From Pseudogracilibacillus sp037071985 (GTDB taxonomy: Bacteria; Bacillota; Bacilli; Bacillales; Amphibacillaceae): a DNA stretch of 64,000 nt. A model generated the notes under the pieces. The model was not told the DNA's origin, made no database searches, and worked only from the letters and a program-made list of their open reading frames with translations. The stretch covers positions 124,001-188,000 of the forward strand of contig NZ_JAXHDF010000006.1 in the NCBI RefSeq assembly GCF_037071985.1, in the 5' to 3' direction. Made by a program: the position numbers and the translations under genes. Positions 8,931 through 17,598 of the stretch are shown here, piece by piece (position 1 is the stretch's first letter; every line of letters begins with the position of its first letter).

Positions 8931-9015
8931 CTTGCAATGCAAGGGTTATAGATATAAAAAGTCTTGCATTACATGGTATATAAGAAGTATAACTTCATTA
9001 GTCTTGTAATGCAAG
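8931..9015. promoter_or_regulatory. Three PadR-type operators
   Basis: Three 13-base sites of the form CTTGYAWTGCAAG lie just upstream of padR: CTTGCAATGCAAG at 8931-8943, CTTGCATTACATG at 8963-8975 and CTTGTAATGCAAG at 9003-9015. The spacing between starts is 32 and 40 bases, close to three and four helical turns. Position and symmetry fit autorepression by the adjacent PadR dimer. Confidence 0.65.
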
Positions 9016-9389
9016 GTAAACTTCGAAGAGCCAATTAATATAAGAAGAATTCTGTAAGATTACGGGATTTCGGTTGTATACATAACAATTAAATATATTC
9101 CTAAGTTATCAAAATAGAATAGAGGGAAAGAATATAGTATTGATTATATAAAGTAGTGAGAAGAAACCGAAAAATGAAAAAGGATAGTAACTATATAAAA
9201 AGTATCTCTAATTCGAGACATTTTTATTGCATTCTACTTACTTGAGTAGTAAAGTGATGATAGAGAACGAAAATGAAGTCCATGGGAAGTAAATGTTTTT
9301 GCCCAATTGCTTGGTGACGAGACGAATAAAGGATATAGAAGTGATAATTCGCTTAAAGTTAAAGCGAAACAAACTAGGAGGAATGTAAA
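9016..9389. other. Leader between padR and the dioxygenase gene
   Basis: No gene is seen in this 374-base stretch. It contains the MhqR-like box at 9203-9220, a preceding TATATAA-type -10 element near 9192, and the ribosome binding site AGGAGG just before 9390. Confidence 0.5.
9203..9220 (+). promoter_or_regulatory. MhqR-like operator
   Basis: TATCTCTAATTCGAGACA matches the inverted repeat bound by the Bacillus quinone sensor MhqR (as I recall it, tATCTcgaAtTCgAGATa), with the same half-sites and centre. It lies just after a TATATAA-like -10 element and upstream of an MhqO/MhqA-type dioxygenase, a known class of MhqR target. No mhqR gene is in the window. Confidence 0.6.
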
Positions 9390-10367
9390 ATGAACCAATT
9401 AAAAGGAATACATCATGTTACAGCTATTACAAGTAGCGCGGAAAAGAATTATGAATTTTTTACGTATGTGTTAGGAATGCGTTTAGTTAAGAAAACGGTA
9501 AATCAAGATGACATTCAAACCTATCACCTGTTTTTCGCAGATGATAAAGGAAGCCCTGGAACAGATATGACATTTTTTGATTTCCCTGGAATTCCTAAAG
9601 GTCAACATGGAACGAATGAAATTTTCAAAACATCCTTCCGTGTGCCTACTGATGCATCACTAGACTACTGGGTAAAACGTTTTGATCGCTTAGAAGTTAA
9701 GCACACTGGAATTAAAGAACAATTTGGTAAGAAAACTCTTTCTTTCGTAGATTTTGATGATCAGCAATATCAATTGATTTCCGACGAATTCAATCAAGGG
9801 GTTGAATCGGGTACCCCTTGGGAAAAAGGACCAATCCCACTGGAACATGCCATAATGGGGTTAGGACCTGTCTTTATTCGAATTGCGAACATTGATTATT
9901 TTAAGGAAGTTTTGGAAAAAGTCTTATTGTTTAAAGAGATTGATCAAGATGGATCATTTCATTTATTTGAAGTAGGGGAAGGGGGCAATGGCGCGTCGGT
10001 CATTGTAGAAGATAATACAATTCTTCCTCCTGCCCGCCAAGGATATGGTACGGTACACCATACGGCTTTTCGAGTAGAGGATCGCTCGGTTTTAGATGAA
10101 TGGGATGAGCGGATGAAGAATTTTGGATTCCCTACTTCCGGTTATGTAGATCGTCACTTTTTTGAGTCCTTGTACGCAAATGTTGCCCCACAAATTTTAT
10201 TTGAATTTGCTACAGACGGCCCCGGCTTTATGGGGGATGAACCGTATGAAACACTCGGGGAAAAATTATCTTTACCTCCATTCTTGGAACCAAAACGTGA
10301 AGAAATAGAAAAACTTGTTCGACCAATTGATACAGTAAGAAGCACGAAAGAATTTACTAAAGAATAA
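9390..10367 (+). CDS. Ring-cleaving dioxygenase of the MhqO/MhqA type
   Basis: A 325-residue protein with two vicinal-oxygen-chelate (glyoxalase-fold) domains. The first opens with GIHHVTAITSSAEKNYEFF and the second carries YGTVHHTAFRV; the acid ligand is expected in the LFEFATDGPGF segment. Homologues in Bacillus (MhqA, MhqE, MhqO) are thiol-dependent extradiol dioxygenases that remove hydroquinones and are induced by catechol and methylhydroquinone. An MhqR-like operator upstream fits this role. It is monocistronic, with a strong terminator after it. AGGAGG precedes the ATG. Confidence 0.85.
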   Translation: MNQLKGIHHVTAITSSAEKNYEFFTYVLGMRLVKKTVNQDDIQTYHLFFADDKGSPGTDMTFFDFPGIPKGQHGTNEIFKTSFRVPTDASLDYWVKRFDRLEVKHTGIKEQFGKKTLSFVDFDDQQYQLISDEFNQGVESGTPWEKGPIPLEHAIMGLGPVFIRIANIDYFKEVLEKVLLFKEIDQDGSFHLFEVGEGGNGASVIVEDNTILPPARQGYGTVHHTAFRVEDRSVLDEWDERMKNFGFPTSGYVDRHFFESLYANVAPQILFEFATDGPGFMGDEPYETLGEKLSLPPFLEPKREEIEKLVRPIDTVRSTKEFTKE

Positions 10368-10446
10368 AAGCAAACTAAGATGTTAATTTTAAAAAAGCCT
10401 GCTATTCATAGATGAGACAACAGTCGTTTCATATAGTATAGATGTA

Positions 10447-10481
10447 AAAGCTGTTCCAATTAAATGGGAACAGCTTTTTTT
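10447..10481 (+). terminator. Rho-independent terminator
   Basis: Perfect stem AAAGCTGTTCC / GGAACAGCTTT with a 9-base loop and a run of T residues. Ends the dioxygenase transcript. Confidence 0.85.
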
Positions 10482-10638
10482 CATTGCCCTAAGCCCCATA
10501 GTTGAACTGTTACTATATAAATTAACGTTTACGACAGATGCCTTTTACTCTCTTTAGGCAATATGGTTACCTTGCTTAGGATAGCTAGTTATCTATGATA
10601 TAATGATAATGAAAAATAAATGAAGGAGGTGAGTATGC

Positions 10639-11016
10639 ATGTTATTAGAGTTGATAAATGATATTCTGATTAATTCGTCTGTATTCTATATTTATTTTGG
10701 TATGTTTCTTGCTGTAATTGGACTTGGACAGCTATTTATAATACAAAAAAGTTTTTGTAAAATACAGCAGTCTATCAAATTGAATGATTATCGAAGCTTA
10801 GATGTGGATAACTCATTACTGGAGATGCCATTCGTTTGTCATGAAATATTTGTCAATTGGTTTGTAAAAACGTTTAAACGAACTGACAAGCCCAGTACGA
10901 ATGAAGAAGATGAGTCTAACTCTTATTTTATATGGATTTGTAAAATAAGAGGAGGACTATTATGGAGAAAAACAGCATACTCACATCCTTTCGGAAATAT
11001 AGTATTATTATTCTAG
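10639..11016 (+). CDS. mifM: MifM-like arrest peptide controlling yidC2
   Basis: A 125-residue protein with one N-terminal transmembrane helix (about residues 14-36) and a cytoplasmic tail. Residues 73-95 (NWFVKTFKRTDKPSTNEED and onwards) resemble the arrest segment of Bacillus subtilis MifM, which has WIRKVFRMNSPVNDEEDAG: the Trp (74 here) and the acidic EED stall site (89-91) are kept at nearly the same spacing. In B. subtilis, MifM stalls when membrane insertion by SpoIIIJ/YidC1 is low, and the stalled ribosome opens a hairpin that hides the yidC2 Shine-Dalgarno. Here the same layout is visible: yidC2 overlaps the end of this gene and a perfect hairpin covers its site. ATG 10639 is chosen about 10 bases after AGGAGGT. 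Confidence 0.8.
   Translation: MLLELINDILINSSVFYIYFGMFLAVIGLGQLFIIQKSFCKIQQSIKLNDYRSLDVDNSLLEMPFVCHEIFVNWFVKTFKRTDKPSTNEEDESNSYFIWICKIRGGLLWRKTAYSHPFGNIVLLF
10913..10958 (+). promoter_or_regulatory. Hairpin hiding the yidC2 Shine-Dalgarno
   Basis: An 11-base perfect stem CTCTTATTTTA (10920-10930) / TAAAATAAGAG (10941-10951) is extended by AGTC (10913-10916) / GACT (10955-10958) across a 3x3 internal loop. The 3' arm contains the GGAGG (10951-10955) of yidC2, so folding blocks its translation. Codons 89-91 of the upstream MifM-like gene (EED, 10903-10911) end directly before the 5' arm, so a ribosome halted there would cover and melt it. Confidence 0.8.
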
Positions 11017-11750
11017 CTTTAGGTGCCTTATTTTTACTCGCTGGTTGTGGAGGGGACTTTTCACCGATCGATGAATCATCAACCGGCTTTTTTAATGAAT
11101 TTATTGTATATCCTTTTTCGTTGTTAATAAAATGGATCGCTGGACTTTTAAATGGGAGCTATGGATTATCTATCATTGTCATTACGATTGCCCTTAGACT
11201 TGTCATTCTTCCATTTATGGTAAAACAGCAAAAACAAAGTAAGGCTTCACAGGAGATAATGAAAGTAATAAAGCCCGAGATCGATACGATTCAAGAAAAG
11301 TATAAAGGGAAACAGGACATGGAAGACCAACTAAGCATGCAAAAAGAATTACGTGAACTTTATCAAAAGCATGATTTTCAACCTGCAAAAATGGTTTTAG
11401 GCTGTTTACCCTTGATCATCCAAATGCCTGTTTTGATTGGCTTTTATTATGCGATCCGACGGACTCCCGAGATTGCAGAACAATCGTTTCTTTGGTTTAG
11501 TTTGGGTGAAACAGATATTCTATTAACCTTCATTGCTATTTTTATTTATTATGTTCAAGCCCGTGTAAGTTTAATAGGACTTGACCAAAATCAACAGGGG
11601 ATGATGGCAATGATGGTGTATATTTCACCAGTGATGATTGGTATTATTTCCTTTATTATGCCATCTGCACTTCCATTATATTGGGCAGTTGGAGGACTTT
11701 TTATGATCTTCCAAACTATCTTCTTAAAAAAGTTCGTGTTAAATAAATAA
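10962..11750 (+). CDS. yidC2: Membrane protein insertase YidC2/OxaA2
   Basis: A 262-residue YidC/Oxa1 insertase with a lipoprotein signal peptide (FLLAGCGG lipobox, Cys at about 29) and five transmembrane segments. The conserved hydrophilic-groove arginine is present in ITIALRLVILPFM, followed by the cytoplasmic coiled hairpin (QKQSKASQEIMKVIKPEID) and the LGCLPLIIQMPVLIGFYYA helix. It inserts membrane proteins with or without Sec. The start codon overlaps the upstream MifM-like gene and its ribosome site is sequestered in a hairpin, so it is probably induced when the main YidC is limiting. Confidence 0.93.
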   Translation: MEKNSILTSFRKYSIIILALGALFLLAGCGGDFSPIDESSTGFFNEFIVYPFSLLIKWIAGLLNGSYGLSIIVITIALRLVILPFMVKQQKQSKASQEIMKVIKPEIDTIQEKYKGKQDMEDQLSMQKELRELYQKHDFQPAKMVLGCLPLIIQMPVLIGFYYAIRRTPEIAEQSFLWFSLGETDILLTFIAIFIYYVQARVSLIGLDQNQQGMMAMMVYISPVMIGIISFIMPSALPLYWAVGGLFMIFQTIFLKKFVLNK

Positions 11751-11760
11751 TTTTTAATCA

Positions 11761-11800
11761 ACATCTCTTTCCGGTAACATTGCTAGGAAAGAGGTGTTTC
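11761..11800 (+). terminator. Rho-independent terminator
   Basis: Stem ACATCTCTTTCC / GGAAAGAGGTGT followed by TTT, directly after yidC2. Confidence 0.75.
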
Positions 11801-11957
11801 TAATTACTGGATTATGTGTTGGTGTCAATTTGTCTTGAAGCTGGCATTCATACAATGTGAGCATAATGGTTAAAGAGGGTACATACACTTTTTATTTAAA
11901 AATAGAGTAGGGTAATAACCTACATCTGTTAGAATATATATATCATAATTAAAGGGA

Positions 11958-12953
11958 GTGATTACGATTTCGCGAAATAAAGAAATTAAAGCAGACGGTT
12001 CGTTTAATAGACAAAAATCTTCGTTTTCGACGCACTTTGGTACAAAACAGGAAGAATTGCCTGTTAAAAAGAATCAATATCGCTTAATTTGGGCAGCTCC
12101 TTGTCCGTGGTCACATCGGGCAGTTATTGTGAGAAAAATACTTGGCTTAGAGGATGTGATCAGTCTAGGAGAAGTTGATCCAATTCGTCCTGACGTTCCT
12201 AGAGTCGACTGGTCGTTTTCACTGGATGAAAATAAAAGAGATCCCATATTGGGGGTTAAGTATTTAAGTGAGCTTTACACAAGAGCAGATCCTAATTATA
12301 TGGGACGTCCAACAGTTCCGGCAATGATTGATCTGGAAACGGAAAAAGTGGTGAACAATGATTATTTTACGTTGACAACTGATTTTGAAACCGTTTGGGC
12401 ACCTTTTCATAATGAGAGTTCTCCCGACCTATACCCTCAAAACTTGCGCCAAGAGATCGATGAATTAAATGAAATGATATTTTCTGATGTAAATAATGGG
12501 GTGTACAAATGTGGGTTTGCTCAGTCACAACAGGCTTATGAGCAGGCATATGATCGTTTATTTGAACGATTGGAAGAGTTGGAACAACGTCTAGCCACTC
12601 AACGATTTTTATTTGGAGATTATATTACAGAGGCTGATGTCAGGCTTTATGTTACTTTAGTGAGGTTTGACGTTGCTTATTACAATGCTTTTAAAGCAAA
12701 TAAATATCGTTTGATTGATTATCCGAATTTATGGGGATATGCACGCGATTTATACGTCACTCCTGGTTTTGGAGACACAACCGATTTTGAGGCAATTAAG
12801 AAGCATTATTATATTTCCGCTCGTCTTTCACCCGGGAGCAATAAAGAAGAGATCATTATTCCTAAGGGACCAGACTTATCGGGATGGGATGTACAGCCTA
12901 ATCGAGAACATTTGAGTAATACAAAAGAAAAGTTTTTAATTTATGAAGAATAG
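11958..12953 (+). CDS. Glutathionyl-hydroquinone reductase-like protein
   Basis: A 331-residue protein of the xi-class glutathione transferase group (GS-hydroquinone reductases, YqjG/PcpF type). The hallmark catalytic motif APCPWSHRA carries Cys49, and the C-terminal helical domain has RFLFGDYITEADVRLYVTL. These enzymes reductively release thiol from glutathionyl-hydroquinones; Bacillaceae normally use bacillithiol, so the natural adduct may differ. It lies 1.6 kb from an MhqO-type dioxygenase, again pointing to quinone stress. The start is unclear: GTG 11958 sits only 1-2 bases after AAAGGG, and no ATG is available nearby. Confidence 0.8.
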   Translation: MITISRNKEIKADGSFNRQKSSFSTHFGTKQEELPVKKNQYRLIWAAPCPWSHRAVIVRKILGLEDVISLGEVDPIRPDVPRVDWSFSLDENKRDPILGVKYLSELYTRADPNYMGRPTVPAMIDLETEKVVNNDYFTLTTDFETVWAPFHNESSPDLYPQNLRQEIDELNEMIFSDVNNGVYKCGFAQSQQAYEQAYDRLFERLEELEQRLATQRFLFGDYITEADVRLYVTLVRFDVAYYNAFKANKYRLIDYPNLWGYARDLYVTPGFGDTTDFEAIKKHYYISARLSPGSNKEEIIIPKGPDLSGWDVQPNREHLSNTKEKFLIYEE

Positions 12954-13110
12954 AATGAACGAGTCAACAGGATAAATTATTTAGTTAGTTTGATTGAATT
13001 TTACCTTTACTACTATTAACAATAGGCTCTTGTTTAAAAGCTGCTTTGTTAAATAAAAATTAAATTTTTGTTTATTCATACTTAATTTACAAATTAAGCG
13101 GTGATTATAT

Positions 13111-13383
13111 GTGATTTTTTTTACTTGGCTATCAATAATTTGTTACTCATTTTCATTCTTTATGATTTTTTCTCTCTCTCAAGATTGGAATATCACCTTT
13201 GTTGATTATCTTTATGGAATAAGTATGTTTACACCTATTTTTTTAAATATTATAAGTATTGTGAGTGCATGTTTATCCGTAAAAGGAACTATACGTAAAA
13301 CTTTAGTTTTTTTAAATTCTTTGATGATTATTTACTATGGAATTTTTTGCTTTATTGCATTATACGGGTTTCAAGAACCTTAA
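13111..13383 (+). CDS. Small three-helix membrane protein
   Basis: A 90-residue hydrophobic protein with three predicted membrane helices, rich in Phe, Ile and Ser. No family is recognised. It starts at GTG with a weak GGTGA-type site about 8 bases upstream and is followed at once by a strong hairpin terminator, so it looks like a genuine single-gene unit. Confidence 0.45.
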   Translation: MIFFTWLSIICYSFSFFMIFSLSQDWNITFVDYLYGISMFTPIFLNIISIVSACLSVKGTIRKTLVFLNSLMIIYYGIFCFIALYGFQEP

Positions 13384-13384
13384 A

Positions 13385-13430
13385 AATAAACCGGTCGGCT
13401 CAATTTATCTTGAGTTGACTGGTTTATTTA
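13385..13430 (+). terminator. Rho-independent terminator
   Basis: Long stem AAACCGGTCGGCTCAA / TTGAGTTGACTGGTTT (one mismatch and G-T pairs) with a short ATTTATC loop and a T-rich end. It may also work in reverse. Confidence 0.8.
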
Positions 13431-13913
13431 TTAACATCTACCTATCAATTTTAATCTAAATGTAGCAGAAATTAGGATAGCTGCACGATTGCCAAGAAGC
13501 TTATTAGTTTTCCATTGCCTTCTCTTTTTGATAAATAAACGCTTTTTTATTACTAACTACTTTCTCACTAACCTACTGCCACTCTGCATAAAGGAAAACG
13601 ACTCCGCATAACTCCCTAGTACTCCTAAGTTTATTTATTTCGTGCTGCAAAAGTTAAGATACTTACTTATCATTTAATCTGCCCCTTTAAACATTCGGTT
13701 CACCTTTTAAAAGTAATAAAGTAAAATAACTCATCTTTACAATATAACAATATATGGTTATAATGTTTGGAAGCTAATAACAGTTTAATAGATTGGAATA
13801 ACATCCTCATTACATATGACACCTGAGAATATACAAATAAACTTGTGGAGAATGTTTAAACAAAATTAACTATTTTATAGTGAAAATAATAATTTGTAGG
13901 AAGGAATTGAGTT
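13431..13913. other. Non-coding stretch before the ABC exporter
   Basis: This 483-base gap holds no gene I can support. A 17-codon frame at 13816-13869 has no ribosome binding site. The promoter of the exporter is presumably in the AT-rich part from 13700 onwards. Confidence 0.4.
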
Positions 13914-15689
13914 ATGGCTCAGGTGCATGAGAAGAAGTTAAAAAAGCATAATTTACTTACCGTTTACTTTTGGGTGTTATCTTTTATGTCCCCTTATAAA
14001 TGGCAACTTTTACTGCTAATTATTTGTGGGATTGTTTTAAGTGGTGTGGAATTAATTATACCTAAATTTATTCAATATTTTACTGATACTATTTTGCCGC
14101 AAAATGATATACAGCAATTCTGGCTTCTAATTAGTGTGATCATTGTATCGGTTATTGTTATGATCGGATTTACTATAGTCTTAAATTTACTTGAAAGAAT
14201 CGTTCAAGAGAAATCCTCTCGAGATTTACAATATGCTATTTATGCACATTTACGTAAATTAGGTTTTGCTTATTTTGAAAAACATCCGATTGGGGAAAGT
14301 TTAGCATTAATGAATTCTGAAGTAGCTTCATTACAAGACTTTTATCGTAGATTATTCCCCTGGATGGTCAACGGTCTCATTTTTTCGAGTCTGGCGATTA
14401 TTATCATGGCACAAATTAGTATGAAATTAAGTCTTATTATTTTGGCAAGTTTTTTATTATATTATATTTTTGGTTCCTCCATTGAAAAAAAAGCATCAAC
14501 TTATGGTAAAAAATTATCAGATGAACGTGTTGCATTTAATCAAAAAGTATATGAGAGTGTTTCATCGCTGAATGATATACGAGTAAGTGGTGCTGAAAAA
14601 TGGGATTTGAAACATTTTGTAAAGAGTTTGAGAAGCTTTAATAAGTTAATGGTTAAGACATATTTCTTTGCATATTTACGTAGTACGAACCGACGTTTGT
14701 CATACAATATTGGTGGTATTGGAATCATTATTTATGGGGTTCATTTAGTGCGAACAGGAGATATTACGACAGGGGCTTTTATTGCTTTTCTTTTATATTT
14801 TTTCCAAACAATGCATATCTTGACATCTGTTATTACATCATTAGCAGATCAGAAAGTAGTTATGTATCAAGCAGAGAAACTGTACACATTTTTACAGCAA
14901 CCTGTAACTGTAAAGGAAGCAAAGGAACCCAGAGAGTTATCACAACCCGAGGGAAGAATTTCTATACAAAACATGACATTTTCTTATCCAGATGGCCCTA
15001 ACGTATTACAACATTTTAACTTAGATATATCTGCTGGAGAGAAGGTAGCATTAGTTGGTGAAAGTGGTTGTGGGAAAACGACTGTTTTAAAATTACTCGG
15101 CCGTTTTTATGACCCTTCTGAAGGTAAGATTGTAATAGATGGTATATCTATTGATCAATTATCATTTGAATCATTGCGAAACAATCTTGGATTCGTTTTT
15201 CAAGAAACATATTTATTTGGAAGAACAGTTAAAGAGAATATATTGTTTGGAAATCCCGAAGCGACGGAAAAGGAAGTAGTTGAAGCAGCAAAAGCGGCCA
15301 ATGCGCATAAGTTTATCGTTGATTTACCAAATGGATACGAAACATTAGTTGGTGAACGAGGGGTAAAATTATCTGGCGGACAAAAACAACGGATATCAAT
15401 CGCGAGGTTGTTTCTTAAAAATCCTCCGATTCTTATTTTAGATGAGGCGACATCCGCATTAGATAATGTTAGTGAGCGTGAGGTTCAAACTGCATTAGAT
15501 CAATTAATGAAAGGACGAACAACGATCACAATCGCCCACCGTCTATCTACAATAATGGATTACGATAAAATCGTCTTACTGGAAAATGGAAAAATAATGG
15601 AATCAGGTTCATATGAACAATTACTTGCGAAAAAAGAACGCTTTTTCGATTTAGCTGCTCGTAATGAAAGTGTAGGTGTTGAAATATGA
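13914..15689 (+). CDS. ABC exporter half-transporter, subunit 1
   Basis: A 591-residue type IV ABC exporter half: six transmembrane helices (about 30-320) fused to an ATPase. The nucleotide-binding domain has Walker A GESGCGKTT, the Q-loop FVFQETYLFG, signature LSGGQKQR, Walker B ILILDEATSALD with the catalytic Glu, and H-loop IAHRLST. No peptidase domain is present. Its stop overlaps the start of the next half-transporter (ATGA), so the two very likely form a heterodimer. The substrate is unknown; drugs, peptides or lipids are all possible. No regulator gene adjoins. Confidence 0.92.
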   Translation: MAQVHEKKLKKHNLLTVYFWVLSFMSPYKWQLLLLIICGIVLSGVELIIPKFIQYFTDTILPQNDIQQFWLLISVIIVSVIVMIGFTIVLNLLERIVQEKSSRDLQYAIYAHLRKLGFAYFEKHPIGESLALMNSEVASLQDFYRRLFPWMVNGLIFSSLAIIIMAQISMKLSLIILASFLLYYIFGSSIEKKASTYGKKLSDERVAFNQKVYESVSSLNDIRVSGAEKWDLKHFVKSLRSFNKLMVKTYFFAYLRSTNRRLSYNIGGIGIIIYGVHLVRTGDITTGAFIAFLLYFFQTMHILTSVITSLADQKVVMYQAEKLYTFLQQPVTVKEAKEPRELSQPEGRISIQNMTFSYPDGPNVLQHFNLDISAGEKVALVGESGCGKTTVLKLLGRFYDPSEGKIVIDGISIDQLSFESLRNNLGFVFQETYLFGRTVKENILFGNPEATEKEVVEAAKAANAHKFIVDLPNGYETLVGERGVKLSGGQKQRISIARLFLKNPPILILDEATSALDNVSEREVQTALDQLMKGRTTITIAHRLSTIMDYDKIVLLENGKIMESGSYEQLLAKKERFFDLAARNESVGVEI

Positions 15690-17407
15690 AAAGTAATTTT
15701 AAGTGGATATTACCTTATGCGTTTCCAGTTAAAGGCTTACTCTTTCTAACAACTCTTTTTATGGTCATTGAGTCACTTGCAAATTTAGCAGCAATCGGTT
15801 TGCAACAATCGTTAATTGATAATGTATTATTAAAAGGTGAATATCACCTTGTTACAAAAATTATAATCTTAATCGTTATCGCGTTTTTTATACACTCAAT
15901 TATGTTTACAATTGGTCCACATTTTATTCATTTAAGTGTTGCAGCCATTACCGAACATACGTCAAAAGATTTTATTAACTATATGTACAAAATCCCGACG
16001 AGAAGACTTCAACAAAAACGAACTGGTTCTTTTGTACATAATATTGTGTTTGATGCAGAACAAATTGCAGTATTATTAGGGAATGATTTACCACGTATTA
16101 TCATGGAATTAACCTCATTATTATTGCTCTTTTATATTATTGGAAAAAATAGTCTAGCAATCTTATTATTTAGTGTTATTGCGATTATTGCTTATATATT
16201 GTTAGGTCATCGCTTTACGAAAAAAGTGAAAGAGGCGGCAAAAGATGTACAAAGTTCCCGTTCGGAGTTAATTGTACATATGGAAGAAGGCATCTCCTCG
16301 ACCCGGGAAGTTATTGCATACCATCGAATCAAGTGGGAAAAGGCAATTTATGACCGTGTTTTCAAAAAATATTTTCGTGCGGTGATGCAAGAGGGCAAAG
16401 TCGTTAATGTTCAGATAATAAGTAGTGAACCTATAAAATGGGGAGTCATTTTATTTATATTAATTTACGGCGGCTATCTTGTCATGCAGGGAAATATGTC
16501 CTTAGGTACTTTTGTAATTATTTATCAATTTAGTAATCAGTTAGTTGGAAAGTTTCAGAGCTTATTTTATTTATCCTTAGGTTTGTCAGAGAAAATGGCA
16601 TGTGTTGAAAGAGTTCGGGCAGTGATAGATGAACCGACATGGAGCGACGGGAATAAAGAGATAACAGATGAAATCCATTCACTGGAGTTGGACAATATTG
16701 AATTTGCCTATAATGAAGAATCAGAAGATTTAGTTTTAAAAAATATAAACGTATCCATCCCAATTGGGAAAAAGGTAGCTTTTGTTGGAAGTAGTGGAGG
16801 CGGTAAATCAACGATCGCTCAGCTATTGATCCGTCTATTTGAGCCTACAAAGGGACATATACTAGTGAATAATTTAGATCTTACACAGATTAGAAGGAAT
16901 GATTGGACCAAAAGAGTATCAATCGTTTTTCAGGAATCATATTTATATCCTGATTCCATACGAAATAATATAATGATGGGTCATGAAGTGAGTGATGAAA
17001 GATTAATCGAAGTTTGTAAAATCTCACAAATTCACGATTATATCATTTCATTAGCTGAAGGATATGATACGGTTATTGGGGAACGTGGAGTAACACTTTC
17101 CGGTGGTCAAAGACAGCGAATTGCAATTGCGCGAGCACTCATTCAAAATCCGGAGATATTAATTTTAGATGAGGCGACTTCCGCACTAGATTTAATTACT
17201 GAAAATAAACTTCAACAGGCGGTGGATGGGTATAGAGAAGGAAAGACAACTATTATTATAGCGCATCGTTTATCAACTATTCAAAATGCAGATTGTATAT
17301 TTGTAATAGATAAAGGATCAGTTATCGAACAAGGTTCACATATTGAATTACTCAAAGGTATGACAAAATATAAGTCACTTGTCATGGCAGAGCATTCGCA
17401 AGTTTAA
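15686..17407 (+). CDS. ABC exporter half-transporter, subunit 2
   Basis: A 573-residue partner of the preceding gene, translationally coupled through a 4-base overlap. Six transmembrane helices are followed by an ATPase with Walker A GSSGGGKST, Q-loop SIVFQESYLYP, signature LSGGQRQR, Walker B ILILDEATSALD and IAHRLST. Both halves keep the catalytic Glu and consensus signature, unlike asymmetric exporters of the BmrCD or TM287/288 type in which one site is degenerate. A strong terminator follows. Confidence 0.92.
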   Translation: MKSNFKWILPYAFPVKGLLFLTTLFMVIESLANLAAIGLQQSLIDNVLLKGEYHLVTKIIILIVIAFFIHSIMFTIGPHFIHLSVAAITEHTSKDFINYMYKIPTRRLQQKRTGSFVHNIVFDAEQIAVLLGNDLPRIIMELTSLLLLFYIIGKNSLAILLFSVIAIIAYILLGHRFTKKVKEAAKDVQSSRSELIVHMEEGISSTREVIAYHRIKWEKAIYDRVFKKYFRAVMQEGKVVNVQIISSEPIKWGVILFILIYGGYLVMQGNMSLGTFVIIYQFSNQLVGKFQSLFYLSLGLSEKMACVERVRAVIDEPTWSDGNKEITDEIHSLELDNIEFAYNEESEDLVLKNINVSIPIGKKVAFVGSSGGGKSTIAQLLIRLFEPTKGHILVNNLDLTQIRRNDWTKRVSIVFQESYLYPDSIRNNIMMGHEVSDERLIEVCKISQIHDYIISLAEGYDTVIGERGVTLSGGQRQRIAIARALIQNPEILILDEATSALDLITENKLQQAVDGYREGKTTIIIAHRLSTIQNADCIFVIDKGSVIEQGSHIELLKGMTKYKSLVMAEHSQV

Positions 17408-17449
17408 CATGTAAATTTTTTTCTCTAAGTGATTTATAACTAATATACT

Positions 17450-17482
17450 ACGTCTGAGTAGGAAAAACTCAGACGTTTTCTA
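17450..17482 (+). terminator. Rho-independent terminator
   Basis: Perfect 10-base stem ACGTCTGAGT / ACTCAGACGT with loop AGGAAAA and a following T-rich run. It ends the exporter operon. Confidence 0.88.
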
Positions 17483-17598
17483 TATTCTAGGTTGAATCTA
17501 CATCAATATTTAGGACACTCTTACGAACTTCACTCTCCTATATAAAATAATGGTACACTTTGTATTACTAAAAAAATTTCTGAATTGGTTGTCTATGC

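Noticed and set aside
13816..13869. A 17-codon leader peptide before the ABC exporter (BmrB-like attenuation)
   Set aside because: No ribosome binding site precedes it and no antiterminator/terminator pair is visible before 13914.
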